Counted from the stretch's first letter, positions 27,426 through 35,737 are shown. The stretch is DNA of 64,000 bases from JAFKFH01 sp017307375 (GCA_965229335.1 OZ245874.1:3844001-3908000), one strand, 5' to 3'. Translations and numbers: made by a program. The notes: a model not told the origin generated them from the sequence alone.

Positions 27426-28502
27426 ATGAGCAACGATAACGACAGGATCGAACGCCGGCCGCTTGCAGGGGCGAGCGTCTGGCGGGGTGAGGAAATGGCC
27501 GGGTCGACACGTTGGATCCGCGAATGGGACGAGGTGTCGCTTGCCGCGCTCGATGCGGCGCTGGCGCCAGCCCGCAACCTGGCCTGGGACGAAATCACGC
27601 GCGAGACCTTTCCGCTGGCGGGCCTCGATCGGCTGCTGGACGACATCCGCGCCGAACTCGAGGACGGCTGCGGCATGGTCAAGCTGCGTGGCCTGCCCGT
27701 CGACCGTTACGCGGAGGATGATCTGCGCCGCGTTTATTTCGGCCTCGGCAGCCATCTCGGCTGGCCGGTGTTCCAGAACCGGCGCGGCGAACTGATGCGG
27801 GCGATCCGCGACGAGGGCGGCGATCTCGGCAAACGCTACGGCCAGATCGAAAATGCCGGCACGGGCGACGAGCCCTTCCTGTCGTCCTATGCCCGGACGC
27901 TGAGCAACGGCCAGCTGCGCTTCCATACCGATCGCACCGATGTCGTCGCCCTGCTCTGCGTCCGGCAGGCGAGGGCGGGCGGGATCTCGACCATCTGCTC
28001 GACGCCGATGATCCACAACCTGATGCTGGAGCGCCGGCCTGACCTGCTGGAGGTTCTGTTCCGGGATTTCTGGCGCAGCCGGCATGGCGAGGAAACCGAC
28101 CGTTCGGCCGAGGTCTATCCGCTGCCGATCTTCGGGCGGGTCGGCGAAAAATTCACCAGCCACTATTCGCTGACCTATATCGAGGCAGCCGAGCTGACCC
28201 CCGGCGTGCCCAAGCTGACCCCGGTCCAGCGCGAGGCGATCGGGATGCTGATGGAACTGGCCCGGGAACTGTGCTTCGAGATGACGCTCAAGCCCGGCGA
28301 CATCCAGTTCCTGAACAGCCACGTCACCTATCATGGTCGGACCGCCTTTACCGACGATGCGCGCAGCGGTCATGACCGCCTGCTGTTCCGGCTATGGCTG
28401 TCGATGCCCAACAACCGGCCGCTGCCGGCCGGTCACGAGGTGCTGTGGGGATCGATCGCGCCGCGGACGCGCCGCGGCGGCATCGGCCAGGCCGCAGCCT
28501 GA
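27426..28502 (+). CDS. TauD/TfdA-family Fe(II)/2-oxoglutarate dioxygenase
   Basis: A 358-residue putative non-heme iron oxygenase. The facial triad is visible as His167-x-Asp169 (RFHTDRTD) and a distal His303 (SHVTYHGRTAF), with the co-substrate arginine in LLFRLWLS (Arg322). Family members oxidise taurine, aryloxy acids, gamma-butyrobetaine and many other acids; this sequence does not show which. It is convergent with the Rieske reductase, 32 bp apart, and may supply an extra oxidation step to the aromatic locus, although it has its own orientation. No good ribosome site precedes the ATG. Confidence 0.85.
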   Translation: MSNDNDRIERRPLAGASVWRGEEMAGSTRWIREWDEVSLAALDAALAPARNLAWDEITRETFPLAGLDRLLDDIRAELEDGCGMVKLRGLPVDRYAEDDLRRVYFGLGSHLGWPVFQNRRGELMRAIRDEGGDLGKRYGQIENAGTGDEPFLSSYARTLSNGQLRFHTDRTDVVALLCVRQARAGGISTICSTPMIHNLMLERRPDLLEVLFRDFWRSRHGEETDRSAEVYPLPIFGRVGEKFTSHYSLTYIEAAELTPGVPKLTPVQREAIGMLMELARELCFEMTLKPGDIQFLNSHVTYHGRTAFTDDARSGHDRLLFRLWLSMPNNRPLPAGHEVLWGSIAPRTRRGGIGQAAA

Positions 28503-28534
28503 AAGCGCGACCTGGCCGGAGGGCCGCCGACCGA

Positions 28535-29494
28535 TCAGAGATCGAGGGTCAGGCTGTCGCCCTTGCAGCGCGAGATGCAGACCATCATCGTCTTGTTGGC
28601 GGCCTGCTCGGCGGCGGTCAGCACGGAATCGCGGTGATCGGGCTGGCCGGCCAGCACCTTGGTCTCGCAGCTGCCGCAGATGCCGTCCTGGCAGGAATAG
28701 GGCACCTGGATGTCGTGGTCGATCAGCACGTCCAGGATCGACTTGTCGGCCGGCACCGTCAGTTCCTTGCCCGAACGGGCCAGCACGATCTTGAAGCCGC
28801 TGGACGGCGCGCTTTCATCGACCGGCTTGGCGGTGAACCGCTCGATATGGACATGTTCCGGGGCGAGGTGGGCGGTCGCCTGCTCGAACGCCGTCAGCAT
28901 GCCGGCCGGACCGCAGCAATAGAAATGGGCACCCGGTCCCGCCGCGGCGATCACGCCGGCGATGTCGAGCGGCTTGCCGCCATGTTCGTCGTCGAAATGA
29001 AACGCCGCCTTGTCGCCGAAATTCGCGATCGTGTCGGTGAAGGCGGCATGTGCCCGCGACCGGGTCGCGTAGATGAAGCGGTAGGGCCGGCCGGCCAGTT
29101 CCAGCGCGGTCGCCATCGCATAGAGCGGCGTCACGCCGATGCCGCCGGCGATCAGCACGACCTCGCCGCCCGATTCGACTAGCGGGAAATGGTTGCGCGG
29201 CAGGCCGACCTTGATCATCTGGCCGGGGCGCAGCGACTGGTGAACGAAGCGCGAGCCGCCGCGGCTCTGCCGGTCGAGTGCCACCGCGACCAGATAGCGG
29301 CGGTTGTCGCCGGGCTGATTGACCAGCGAATAGCTGCGCACGATGCCGTTGGGCAGGTGCAGGTCGACATGCGCGCCGACCTCCCAGGCCGGCAGGACCC
29401 GGTTGTCGGGCGCGGCCAGTTCCATCGACAGGATGCCGTCGGCTTCCCAGCGGACGGCACGCAGACGCAGCTCGAGAGTATCGGTATCAGCCAT
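28535..29494 (-). CDS. Phthalate-dioxygenase-reductase-type oxidoreductase (VanB-like)
   Basis: A 319-residue electron-transfer partner for a Rieske oxygenase. Domain order is FMN/flavin-binding (RSYSL, near residue 70), NAD-binding (IAGGIGVTPLYAM and CCGPAGML) and a C-terminal plant-type [2Fe-2S] ferredoxin (CQDGICGSCETKV plus a final Cys near the end). This is the class IA order seen in VanB and OphA1. The frame extends upstream of the chosen ATG without similarity. It is the last gene of the leftward operon containing the oxygenase and would pass electrons from NADH to it. Confidence 0.9.
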   Translation of the reverse strand: MADTDTLELRLRAVRWEADGILSMELAAPDNRVLPAWEVGAHVDLHLPNGIVRSYSLVNQPGDNRRYLVAVALDRQSRGGSRFVHQSLRPGQMIKVGLPRNHFPLVESGGEVVLIAGGIGVTPLYAMATALELAGRPYRFIYATRSRAHAAFTDTIANFGDKAAFHFDDEHGGKPLDIAGVIAAAGPGAHFYCCGPAGMLTAFEQATAHLAPEHVHIERFTAKPVDESAPSSGFKIVLARSGKELTVPADKSILDVLIDHDIQVPYSCQDGICGSCETKVLAGQPDHRDSVLTAAEQAANKTMMVCISRCKGDSLTLDL

Positions 29495-29505
29495 GATCGG
29501 AACTT

Positions 29506-29922
29506 TCAGGCAAGGCGCAGATCGACGCGACGGTTGGCGAAGGCGTCGATTTCTATCAGCAGACCGGGAAACGCGAAACCCCCGACGCCGACCAACGTCG
29601 AGCACGGAAACACCGGACCGAAGACTTCCGCCCGGGCGCGGTTGACGGCGGCCTTGTTGTCGGCGTCGGTAACGTAGATGACGAGCTTGTAGACGTTGTG
29701 CAGCCCGCCGCCGGCGGCCGCCAGCAGATCGGCGATCTTGGCCAGGCTGGCCCTGGCCTGCAGGTAGAGATCGTCGCCGCCGATCGGTGCGCCGTCGGGG
29801 CCGCGCGCATGCTGGCCCGAAATGACGATCTCGTCGCCGATGACGAGGCAGTTCGACCAGGTCGCCCCGGGCGGCTCGGCCGCCCCGGGCGTCACGACCT
29901 TCTCGACGACGAGATCGCCCAT
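29506..29922 (-). CDS. RidA family enamine/imine deaminase
   Basis: A 138-residue YjgF/YER057c/UK114 protein. Family members hydrolyse reactive enamine or imine intermediates to keto acids and ammonia; 2-aminomuconate deaminase is one of them. Conserved stretches are VISGQHARGPDG, ASLAKIADLLAAAGGGLHNVYKLVIYVTD and the C-terminal GFAFPGLLIEIDAFA. It sits between the Rieske oxygenase and the reductase, 3 bp after the oxygenase stop. With an aspartate-dehydrogenase-like gene on the other arm, this suggests that the pathway passes through an imine or amino-muconate-like intermediate (inference). Confidence 0.88.
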   Translation of the reverse strand: MGDLVVEKVVTPGAAEPPGATWSNCLVIGDEIVISGQHARGPDGAPIGGDDLYLQARASLAKIADLLAAAGGGLHNVYKLVIYVTDADNKAAVNRARAEVFGPVFPCSTLVGVGGFAFPGLLIEIDAFANRRVDLRLA

Positions 29923-29925
29923 TGC

Positions 29926-30963
29926 CTACTCGGCGGCCTGCTGGCCGCCGGACTGGGCTGCGATCTGGGCCTCGGCCAGGCTGCGCAGGCGGCGGCGCAG
30001 GCGGACGATGCCCATGTCGTGCTGGTAGAGGATCTCGCGCTGGTTGGCGTCCGGCTCCATGTCCTCCATCATCACGCGGTCCTGCTCAAGCACCGCCCAG
30101 TGGCGGGCTTCCAGCCGGTTCTTGTAGAGGAAGCGCCAGGTATCGCGCTGCCAGCCTTGCACCTTGCGGCAGCGCCAGTGAAAGACCGCCGCCATCTTCG
30201 GGCCGATCGGCGTGTACATGCCGATGATGTGGAAGTTGCCGCCCGGCCCGCCGGTCTTCGGGTAGGGGATTTCCAGCCGCATCCAGTGGATGCCGGTTTC
30301 GCCCCATTCGGTCCAGTCGAAGTTGACGCCCTTCTGCTCCTTCTTCTCGAAGACGAAGCCGATCGGGGTGTCGCGCACCTGGAAGGTCGCGGTGGTGTCG
30401 CCGAACGACATCGAATGCGACTGCTTGTGCAGATAGGTGCCGTGCATCGGGTCCATGACGTTGTCATAGACGTAGCGGTAATCGCCGGCCCATTCCGTAT
30501 AGCAGAGGAACTGCGAGAACTCGACGTCGGCCAGCTCTTCCGGCAGGGTGAACGGGATCGGCTCCTGATGCGCGTCATCGCCGACATAGGCGAAGATCAC
30601 GCCGTTGCGTTCGTCCAGGGGGAAGGAACGGACAGCCTTCATGCCTTCGAGCCGGCAACCTGGGCTGCCGGGCACCGAAGTGACCACGCCGTCATGCCGG
30701 ACCTGCACCCCGTGATAGCCGCAGGCCACGGTATTACCGAGATTGATCCCCTGGGACAGCGGCGCACCGCGATGCGGGCAATGGTCTTCGAGCATGTAGG
30801 GCGTGCCGTTGCGGTCGCGCCACAAGGCCAGCTTGTAGCCGAGCCGGCGCAGTGAGACCGGCTTCTCGCCGACGAAGTCCGACGGGCAGATCGCCCACCA
30901 GAGATTGCGCAGGCCTTTGGCGAGGACGGCGTCGACGGGATCGTCGGTGCGGGGCGTGGTCAT
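29926..30963 (-). CDS. Aromatic ring-hydroxylating oxygenase, Rieske alpha subunit
   Basis: A 345-residue oxygenase component. The Rieske [2Fe-2S] motif is CPHRG (about residues 62-66) paired with CGYHG about 20 residues later. The mononuclear iron site is in YDNVMDPMHGTYLH, giving the bridging Asp and two His ligands. The size and single-subunit look fit the phthalate/vanillate class of mono- or dioxygenases, which use a reductase such as the one encoded two genes downstream and need no beta subunit. The substrate is unknown, but the linked NitT/TauT importer, flavin hydroxylase and extradiol dioxygenase imply an aromatic acid or amine. Confidence 0.92.
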   Translation of the reverse strand: MTTPRTDDPVDAVLAKGLRNLWWAICPSDFVGEKPVSLRRLGYKLALWRDRNGTPYMLEDHCPHRGAPLSQGINLGNTVACGYHGVQVRHDGVVTSVPGSPGCRLEGMKAVRSFPLDERNGVIFAYVGDDAHQEPIPFTLPEELADVEFSQFLCYTEWAGDYRYVYDNVMDPMHGTYLHKQSHSMSFGDTTATFQVRDTPIGFVFEKKEQKGVNFDWTEWGETGIHWMRLEIPYPKTGGPGGNFHIIGMYTPIGPKMAAVFHWRCRKVQGWQRDTWRFLYKNRLEARHWAVLEQDRVMMEDMEPDANQREILYQHDMGIVRLRRRLRSLAEAQIAAQSGGQQAAE

Positions 30964-30987
30964 GGTCTTCGATCTCCGCTGGGTTGA

Positions 30988-31203
30988 TCAGACGCCGAGG
31001 CGCTGCATTTCCTTGGCGAACAGGTCCGGCGTCCATGGCTGGCCGTCGGGGCTCGGCACCGCCTGCTCGTTGAGCGAGGCCACCAGGGAATCGAGATCGT
31101 GGTGGCCGGCGGCATAGGCGCGCTCGATGGCGTCGCCCAAGAGATTTTCGTACATGGTCGGCTCCTGCCGGCGCGCCTGGTGCGGGTTCAGGTACTGAGC
31201 CAT
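30988..31203 (-). CDS. Small recombinase-like helix-turn-helix protein
   Basis: A 71-residue protein: MAQYLNPHQARRQE, then YENLLGDAIERAYAAGHHDLDSL and SPDGQPWTPDLFAKEMQRLG. The second half resembles the recombinase-like HTH domain in which an N-terminal helix pair is followed by G-x-PWT. I recall such short proteins next to Rieske oxygenase genes, but their role is unknown to me. AGGAGG lies nine bases before this ATG. An alternative ATG six bases earlier overlaps the previous stop as ATGA but is only 3 bases from the AGGAGG, so it is less likely. It could be a small regulator or an accessory factor for the oxygenase. Confidence 0.7.
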   Translation of the reverse strand: MAQYLNPHQARRQEPTMYENLLGDAIERAYAAGHHDLDSLVASLNEQAVPSPDGQPWTPDLFAKEMQRLGV

Positions 31204-31205
31204 AG

Positions 31206-31532
31206 TCATTTGCCTCCTTGGCGGACACGTTCCTTGATGCGCTCGCGGACCGGGACGAAATCGTAGGTCGGCAGGCATTCGGTGGTGAAGACGCCCCAGG
31301 CCGACCGCTCGAGCTCGACATTCACCTGGGCGAGCTTGGACGGCGGCAGGCGCAGCGTCACGATCTGCCCGAAACCCATCGCCACGTACCAGGAGACGAT
31401 CTCGACGCCTTCCGGCGGAAATCGCTCCCACCAGTCCGCCTCCTTGAGGCGGGTCTGGATGGCGTCGAGGTTGTTCGACTGATCATGCCGCAGCAGGACC
31501 GTCAGCAACATCGTCTCTTCGGGGGTGCTCAT
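31206..31532 (-). CDS. Conserved hypothetical protein of the Rieske operon
   Basis: A 108-residue cytoplasmic protein, first in the leftward operon. Visible features are LLTVLLRHDQSNNLDAIQTRL, WWERFPPEGVEIVSWYVAMGFGQIVTLRLPPSKL and a WGVFTTECLPTYDFVPV tail. The pattern suggests a small alpha/beta ferredoxin-like fold of the GYD/muconolactone-isomerase-size class, but I do not recognise a named family. Its position ahead of the oxygenase, with coupled translation to the HTH protein, argues that it takes part in the same pathway, perhaps as an isomerase or binding protein (inference). Confidence 0.7.
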   Translation of the reverse strand: MSTPEETMLLTVLLRHDQSNNLDAIQTRLKEADWWERFPPEGVEIVSWYVAMGFGQIVTLRLPPSKLAQVNVELERSAWGVFTTECLPTYDFVPVRERIKERVRQGGK

Positions 31533-31552
31533 GGGGGCTGCTTTCGGTTTAT

Positions 31553-31568
31553 GTTTTACTAATAAAAC
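31553..31568. promoter_or_regulatory. 16-bp palindromic operator, leftward arm
   Basis: GTTTTA-CTAA-TAAAAC has perfect 6-bp arms. It lies just downstream of the predicted leftward transcription start and 21 bp before the first start codon of the Rieske operon. It shares the GTTT-N8-AAAC pattern with the site at 31759-31774, consistent with one dimeric repressor controlling both arms. Confidence 0.65.
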
Positions 31569-31585
31569 CGCGCTTCGTATCAGGA

Positions 31586-31614
31586 ATGCTACGTGCCCAA
31601 GCTTGCCCTGTCAA
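31586..31614 (-). promoter_or_regulatory. Promoter of the leftward Rieske operon
   Basis: Reading leftward, a perfect TTGACA (-35, 31614-31609), a 17-bp spacer and TAGCAT (-10, 31591-31586, four of six consensus matches). Transcription should start near 31579, placing the palindrome 31568-31553 at about +11 to +26. Confidence 0.7.
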
Positions 31615-31711
31615 TGGCCGCCGCTCCCGCGGCGCAGGAACCTGAGGTTCTGGCGATATTTGCAGCAAATTGGCGAAGATTTGCGCATTGCCGACGATCG
31701 AAAGTTGCGAG

Positions 31712-31740
31712 TTGACAGTTTGCTGGGGGCTCAATTACAG
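31712..31740 (+). promoter_or_regulatory. Promoter of the rightward transport/catabolic operon
   Basis: A perfect TTGACA (31712-31717), a 17-bp spacer and a weak -10, TTACAG (31735-31740). Transcription starting near 31747 would place the palindrome 31759-31774 at about +12 to +27, mirroring the leftward arm. The poor -10 suggests that this promoter may need an activator. Confidence 0.55.
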
Positions 31741-31758
31741 TTCCGCTCCATGAACAAC

Positions 31759-31774
31759 GTTTCTTTAGAGAAAC
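31759..31774. promoter_or_regulatory. 16-bp palindromic operator, rightward arm
   Basis: GTTTCT-TTAG-AGAAAC has perfect 6-bp arms and is a relative of the site at 31553-31568. It ends five bases before the preferred start codon of the ABC ATPase gene. If translation started at the earlier ATG (31750) it would be coding, but the promoter geometry favours the later start. Confidence 0.65.
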
Positions 31775-31779
31775 ATGCG

Positions 31780-32586
31780 ATGACGCAGCAGGCGGGGGCG
31801 AACGTGGCGGCGATCCGACTCGAATTCCGCAACGTCACCCGTCGCTTCCAGGGCCGCGGCAAGGCCGAGGCGGTGACCGCGATCGAAAGCGTGTCGCTGC
31901 AGGTCCGCGACGGCGAGGTCGTCTCGCTGATCGGCCCGTCGGGATGCGGCAAGTCGACCCTGCTGAACCTGACCGCCGGTCTCGACCGGCCGTCGGTGGG
32001 CGAGGTACTGGTCGATGGCCAGCCGGTCACCGGACCGAATGCCCATGTGGCCTTCATGCTGCAGAAGGATCTGCTGCTGCCCTGGCGCACCATCCGCGAA
32101 AACGTCGAGTTCGGCCTGGAAATCCGCAAGGTACCGGCGGCCGAGCGCAAGTCGACCGCGCTGGCGATGCTGAAGGCCTGCCATCTCGAAGGTTTCCCGG
32201 ATCACTATCCCCATCAGCTGTCGGGCGGCATGCGCCAGCGGGCGGCGCTGGCGCGGACCATGGCGACCGACCCGACCGTCGTGCTGATGGACGAGCCGTT
32301 CTCGGCGCTGGACGCGCAGACCAAGATGATCCTGCAGAAGGATCTGGCGCAGACGCTGTCGTCGATGCGCAAGACCTGCCTGTTCATCACCCACGATCTG
32401 GCCGAGGCGGTGGCCCTGTCGGATCGCGTGCTGGTGATGAGCCACCGTCCCGGCCGGATCATCGAGGAGATCGTCATCGAGATTCCGGGCCGCGACAACC
32501 CGCTGATCCGGCGCGAAAGCCCGATGATGAACGGTTACCTGCATCGCCTGGGCGAATTGCTCGACCTCGCCCACGCCAAGGTCTGA
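31780..32586 (+). CDS. NitT/TauT-type ABC transporter ATP-binding protein
   Basis: A 268-residue ATPase of the nitrate/sulfonate/taurine importer class. Walker A is GPSGCGKST, the Q-loop lies in AFMLQKDLLLPWRT, the signature is LSGGMRQR, Walker B is VVLMDEPFSALD, and the switch is LFITHDLAEAVALSD. The LLPWRT sequence after the Q-loop is characteristic of SsuB/TauB-like proteins. I chose the ATG at 31780 because it follows the predicted transcription start and operator; an in-frame ATG at 31750 is the alternative. It heads the rightward operon with its binding protein and permease directly behind. In this context the importer probably brings in the aromatic substrate. Confidence 0.9.
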   Translation: MTQQAGANVAAIRLEFRNVTRRFQGRGKAEAVTAIESVSLQVRDGEVVSLIGPSGCGKSTLLNLTAGLDRPSVGEVLVDGQPVTGPNAHVAFMLQKDLLLPWRTIRENVEFGLEIRKVPAAERKSTALAMLKACHLEGFPDHYPHQLSGGMRQRAALARTMATDPTVVLMDEPFSALDAQTKMILQKDLAQTLSSMRKTCLFITHDLAEAVALSDRVLVMSHRPGRIIEEIVIEIPGRDNPLIRRESPMMNGYLHRLGELLDLAHAKV

Positions 32587-32618
32587 AGACGATTTCGACA
32601 GGAGAGGACAGAACCGAG

Positions 32619-33602
32619 ATGAAGACGTCACGCATGATCAGCCGGCTTGCCGGCGCCGCCGCCCTGGCCCTCGGGCTCGGCCTTGCCGCGGCTGCCGCCG
32701 CGCAGGAGAAGGTGGTATTCCTGCTGCCGGCGCCGCCGGTCCTGCAGGCCTTCGCGCCGCATAACATCGCGATGGCCAAGGGCTACTACAAGGCCGAAGG
32801 CCTCGACGTCGAGTTCAAGGTCGGCCAGGGCGGCGCCGACGTCGCCACCCAGGTCGGTGCCGGCAACGCCGATGTCGGCGGCGGCATCGGCGATACCCCT
32901 GTCATCGTCCGCGCCAACGGCGTTCCGATCAAGGCGGTCGCGGTGCTGGGCGGCGGCGCGCTGACCCAGATCTACATCCGCGACGATGCCGGGATTCCCT
33001 CGCCGGCAGAGCTGAAGGGCAAGACCATCTCCGTGATGTCCTATCAGGACACCACCTACTACGCGCTGCTCGGCACCCTGGCCCATTTCGGCATGAAGAA
33101 GAACGACGTCAATGCCCAGGCCGTAGGCCCGGGCGGCATCGTTCAGCTGGTCGTCGGCGGTCAGGCCCAGGCACTGGCCGGTCCTCCGGAATGGGGCCAG
33201 GCGGTCGAGGCGGCCGGTGTCAAGGTGCGGGCCTTCCAGACGCGTGCCTACTACCCGGGCATGGCCCAGGCAATCCTTGCCTCGGACGAGACCATCAAGA
33301 AGAAGCCCAAGGTCGTCGGCGGTGTCGCCCGCGCCGTGGTCAAGGCGATGGTCGACATCATGAACGATCCCGAGGCCGCAGCCGACGTCTATGTCAAGGC
33401 GCTGCCGCAATATGCCGACAAGAAGGCCGACGTCCTCAAGATCATGGTCGAGTACAAGAACAAGATCTACGCCGGCCAGAAGCAGCCCGGCGCGATGGAT
33501 CCCGACAAGCTGACCCAGCTTCAGGACTTCTACCTGAAGGAAGGCATCATCCGCCGCGCGACCCCGGTCGCCGAGCTCTACACCAACGAATTCCTGAACT
33601 GA
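32619..33602 (+). CDS. NitT/TauT-type ABC substrate-binding protein
   Basis: A 327-residue periplasmic binding protein with a signal peptide (MKTSRMISRLAGAAALALGLGLAAAAAAQ) and a fold related to SsuA/TauA and NMT1/THI5. Landmarks are HNIAMAKGYYKAEGLDVEFKVGQGGADVATQVGAGNADVGGG near the mature N-terminus and a hinge region around ELKGKTISVMSYQDTTYY. It has GGAGAGGA upstream. Family members bind sulfonates, nitrate, thiamine precursors or aromatic acids such as phthalate; the catabolic context favours an aromatic acid. Confidence 0.88.
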   Translation: MKTSRMISRLAGAAALALGLGLAAAAAAQEKVVFLLPAPPVLQAFAPHNIAMAKGYYKAEGLDVEFKVGQGGADVATQVGAGNADVGGGIGDTPVIVRANGVPIKAVAVLGGGALTQIYIRDDAGIPSPAELKGKTISVMSYQDTTYYALLGTLAHFGMKKNDVNAQAVGPGGIVQLVVGGQAQALAGPPEWGQAVEAAGVKVRAFQTRAYYPGMAQAILASDETIKKKPKVVGGVARAVVKAMVDIMNDPEAAADVYVKALPQYADKKADVLKIMVEYKNKIYAGQKQPGAMDPDKLTQLQDFYLKEGIIRRATPVAELYTNEFLN

Positions 33603-33628
33603 GACCGAGTGAACGAGGGGAGCCCGCA

Positions 33629-34408
33629 ATGAGTGACAGCGCGCGACTGGCCGCCATCGGCGGGCTCCTGCTCGGCATCGTCTTCCTTGCCGTATGGCAA
33701 TGGGTGCCGGGCCTGCTGGGCGTTCCGCCGTTCATCATCCCGCCGGCCTCGGAAGTCTGGAACGAATTCCTCTACATGATCGCCAACGAGCGCGTCTTCT
33801 TCCATGTCGGCGCGACCAGTCTGTCGGTGATCGCGGGCTTCGTGCTCGGCGCCCTGCTTGGCATGGTCGTCGGCTACGCGCTGGGCATGTCGCCGTCGGC
33901 CGAGATGGTGCTGTCGCCTTATATCCTGGCCTTGCAGATCGCGCCCAAGGTCGCGTTCGCACCGCTGTTCGTCATGTGGTTCGGCTTCACCGTCTATCCC
34001 AAGATCCTGGTCGCCGTGCTGATCGTCTTCTTTCCGGTGATGGTCAACGTGCTCGGCGCCGTCCGCACGATCGATCGCGACCAGATCAACCTGGCCCGCG
34101 CGTTCTCGGCCAACCGGCTGGAAGTCTTCTGGAAGATCGAAATCCCCGCCTCGATGCCCGCGCTGTTCTCGGGCCTGCGCATCGCCGCCACCCTGGCCGT
34201 CATCGGCGTCGTGGTCGGCGAACTGGTCGGCGGCAATGTCGGGCTCGGCTATCTGCTGGTCTACGGCCAGGGCCAGGCCAATACCGCGATGGTCTTCGTC
34301 GTCATCCTCCTGCTCACCCTGATCGGCCTCGTCGCCTATCTCGCAGTCGCCGTGACCGAGGGCCGCGTCCTGCATTACCTGCCGAAGCGCGACTTCGGCG
34401 CCCGCTGA
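33629..34408 (+). CDS. NitT/TauT-type ABC transporter permease
   Basis: A 259-residue inner-membrane permease with about six transmembrane segments. The N-terminus includes GVPPFIIPPASEVW, the typical SsuC/TauC motif. The helix containing QIAPKVAFAPLFVMWFGF and the EAA-type loop (INLARAFSANRLEVFWKIEIPASMPALFSGLRI) contact the ATPase. GAGGGGAG precedes the ATG. It forms the channel of the importer with its two upstream genes. Confidence 0.9.
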   Translation: MSDSARLAAIGGLLLGIVFLAVWQWVPGLLGVPPFIIPPASEVWNEFLYMIANERVFFHVGATSLSVIAGFVLGALLGMVVGYALGMSPSAEMVLSPYILALQIAPKVAFAPLFVMWFGFTVYPKILVAVLIVFFPVMVNVLGAVRTIDRDQINLARAFSANRLEVFWKIEIPASMPALFSGLRIAATLAVIGVVVGELVGGNVGLGYLLVYGQGQANTAMVFVVILLLTLIGLVAYLAVAVTEGRVLHYLPKRDFGAR

Positions 34409-34423
34409 CAAGGAGAAGAACCG

Positions 34424-34975
34424 ATGTCCGCCCAAGCTGCCGCCGCCGAAGCGCCCAAGCCCGGCGCCCTGATCCCCGATGGCATGTCGTTCGAGGATTG
34501 GCTGACCACCCGCATCGCCCGGTTCAAGACCCGTACCTACGACTGGGACGTGCTCAAGTTCCAGGCCGATTACGACCCGAAGTATCGCCGCGCCCAGATG
34601 CGCTATATCGGCACCGGCGGCACCGGCAAGACCGACGGCGACGACAACGCCGTCCCGCCGGAGCATTTCACCTTCTCGACGATGGTGCTGCCCGCCGGCT
34701 GCGAAGGTCCGCTGCACATCCATACCGATGTCGAGGAAGTCTTCTTCATCCTGAAGGGCGAGAGCATCCGGCTGTTCTTCGAGTACGAGGGCCGGACCTG
34801 GGAAACGGTGCTGGGCGAGCGCGATCTGATTTCCTGCCCGGCCGGCGTCTATCGCGGGCTGCGCAACGAAGGTCGGGAAGAGGCGCTGATGTGCGTCATG
34901 CTCGGCGCGGCCAAGCCGGTGACCCCGACCTATCCGCCGGATCATCCGCTGTCGAAGATCAAGCGCAACAAGTGA
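34424..34975 (+). CDS. Cupin domain-containing protein
   Basis: A 183-residue single-domain cupin. The metal-binding motif is GPLHIHTDVEEVFFILKGE (two His and a Glu), and the second motif lies around CPAGVYRGLRNEG. AAGGAGAAG precedes the start. The role is open: cupins in aromatic loci act as ring-cleaving dioxygenases (gentisate or 3-hydroxyanthranilate type), isomerases or sensors. Its 60-residue N-terminal extension (PDGMSFEDWLTTRIARFKTRTYDWD) is not typical of simple sensors. It is tightly packed between the transporter and the SDR gene. Confidence 0.8.
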   Translation: MSAQAAAAEAPKPGALIPDGMSFEDWLTTRIARFKTRTYDWDVLKFQADYDPKYRRAQMRYIGTGGTGKTDGDDNAVPPEHFTFSTMVLPAGCEGPLHIHTDVEEVFFILKGESIRLFFEYEGRTWETVLGERDLISCPAGVYRGLRNEGREEALMCVMLGAAKPVTPTYPPDHPLSKIKRNK

Positions 34976-34981
34976 CCTGAC

Positions 34982-35737
34982 ATGACCCAGCTCAGCCAGC
35001 GCATCATCGTGATCACCGGGGCCGCCCGCGGCCTCGGCCGGGCCTTCGCCGAGGCCGCGGCCGCGGCTGGTGCGCGGCTGGTGCTGGCAGACCGCGAGGT
35101 CGAGTTGGGGCAGGCGACTGCCAAGGCGATCGCCGCGACCGGTGCCGAGGTCGACTTCCTGCCGGTCGATCTCGGTGATCCCGCCTCGGTCGCGGCCTTC
35201 GGGGCGGCGGTGGCCGGGCGTCACGGGCGGATCGATGGCCTGGTCAACAATGCGGCCATCGCGACCGGCATCGGCGGCAAGACCTTCGAGGAGATCGATA
35301 TCGAGACCTGGGACCGGGTGATGACCGTCAACGTCCGCGGCACCTGGCTCATGATCAGGGCGATGGCGCCGCTGTTGCGCAAGTCCGATGCCGGCAAGAT
35401 CGTCAATGTCGCATCCGATACCGCGCTGTGGGGGGCGCCGCGTCTGCTCCACTATACCTCATCCAAGGGCGCGATCATCTCGATGACCCGCAGCCTGGCG
35501 CGCGAACTCGGGCCCGACAACATCGCAGTGAACGCGATCGCCCCCGGCCTCGTCCGCGTCGAAGCGACCGAATACGTGCCGGCCGAACGCCATCGCCTGT
35601 ACGAGAACGGCCGGGCGATCCCGCGCGCCCAGATGCCCGATGACTGCACCGGTGCCGTGGTCTTTCTGCTGTCGCCGGGGGCGAGCTTCGTGACCGGCCA
35701 AGTACTGCCGCTCAACGGCGGCTTCGTGTTCAACTGA
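34982..35737 (+). CDS. SDR family oxidoreductase
   Basis: A 251-residue classical short-chain dehydrogenase. The cofactor site is TGAARGLG near the N-terminus, NNAAIATG follows, and the catalytic set is intact: Ser145, Tyr158 and Lys162 (HYTSSK). The C-terminal NGGFVFN is normal. In the pathway it could act as a cis-diol dehydrogenase on a Rieske product or oxidise an alcohol intermediate (inference). It ends in TGATG, coupling it to the hydrolase. Confidence 0.88.
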   Translation: MTQLSQRIIVITGAARGLGRAFAEAAAAAGARLVLADREVELGQATAKAIAATGAEVDFLPVDLGDPASVAAFGAAVAGRHGRIDGLVNNAAIATGIGGKTFEEIDIETWDRVMTVNVRGTWLMIRAMAPLLRKSDAGKIVNVASDTALWGAPRLLHYTSSKGAIISMTRSLARELGPDNIAVNAIAPGLVRVEATEYVPAERHRLYENGRAIPRAQMPDDCTGAVVFLLSPGASFVTGQVLPLNGGFVFN

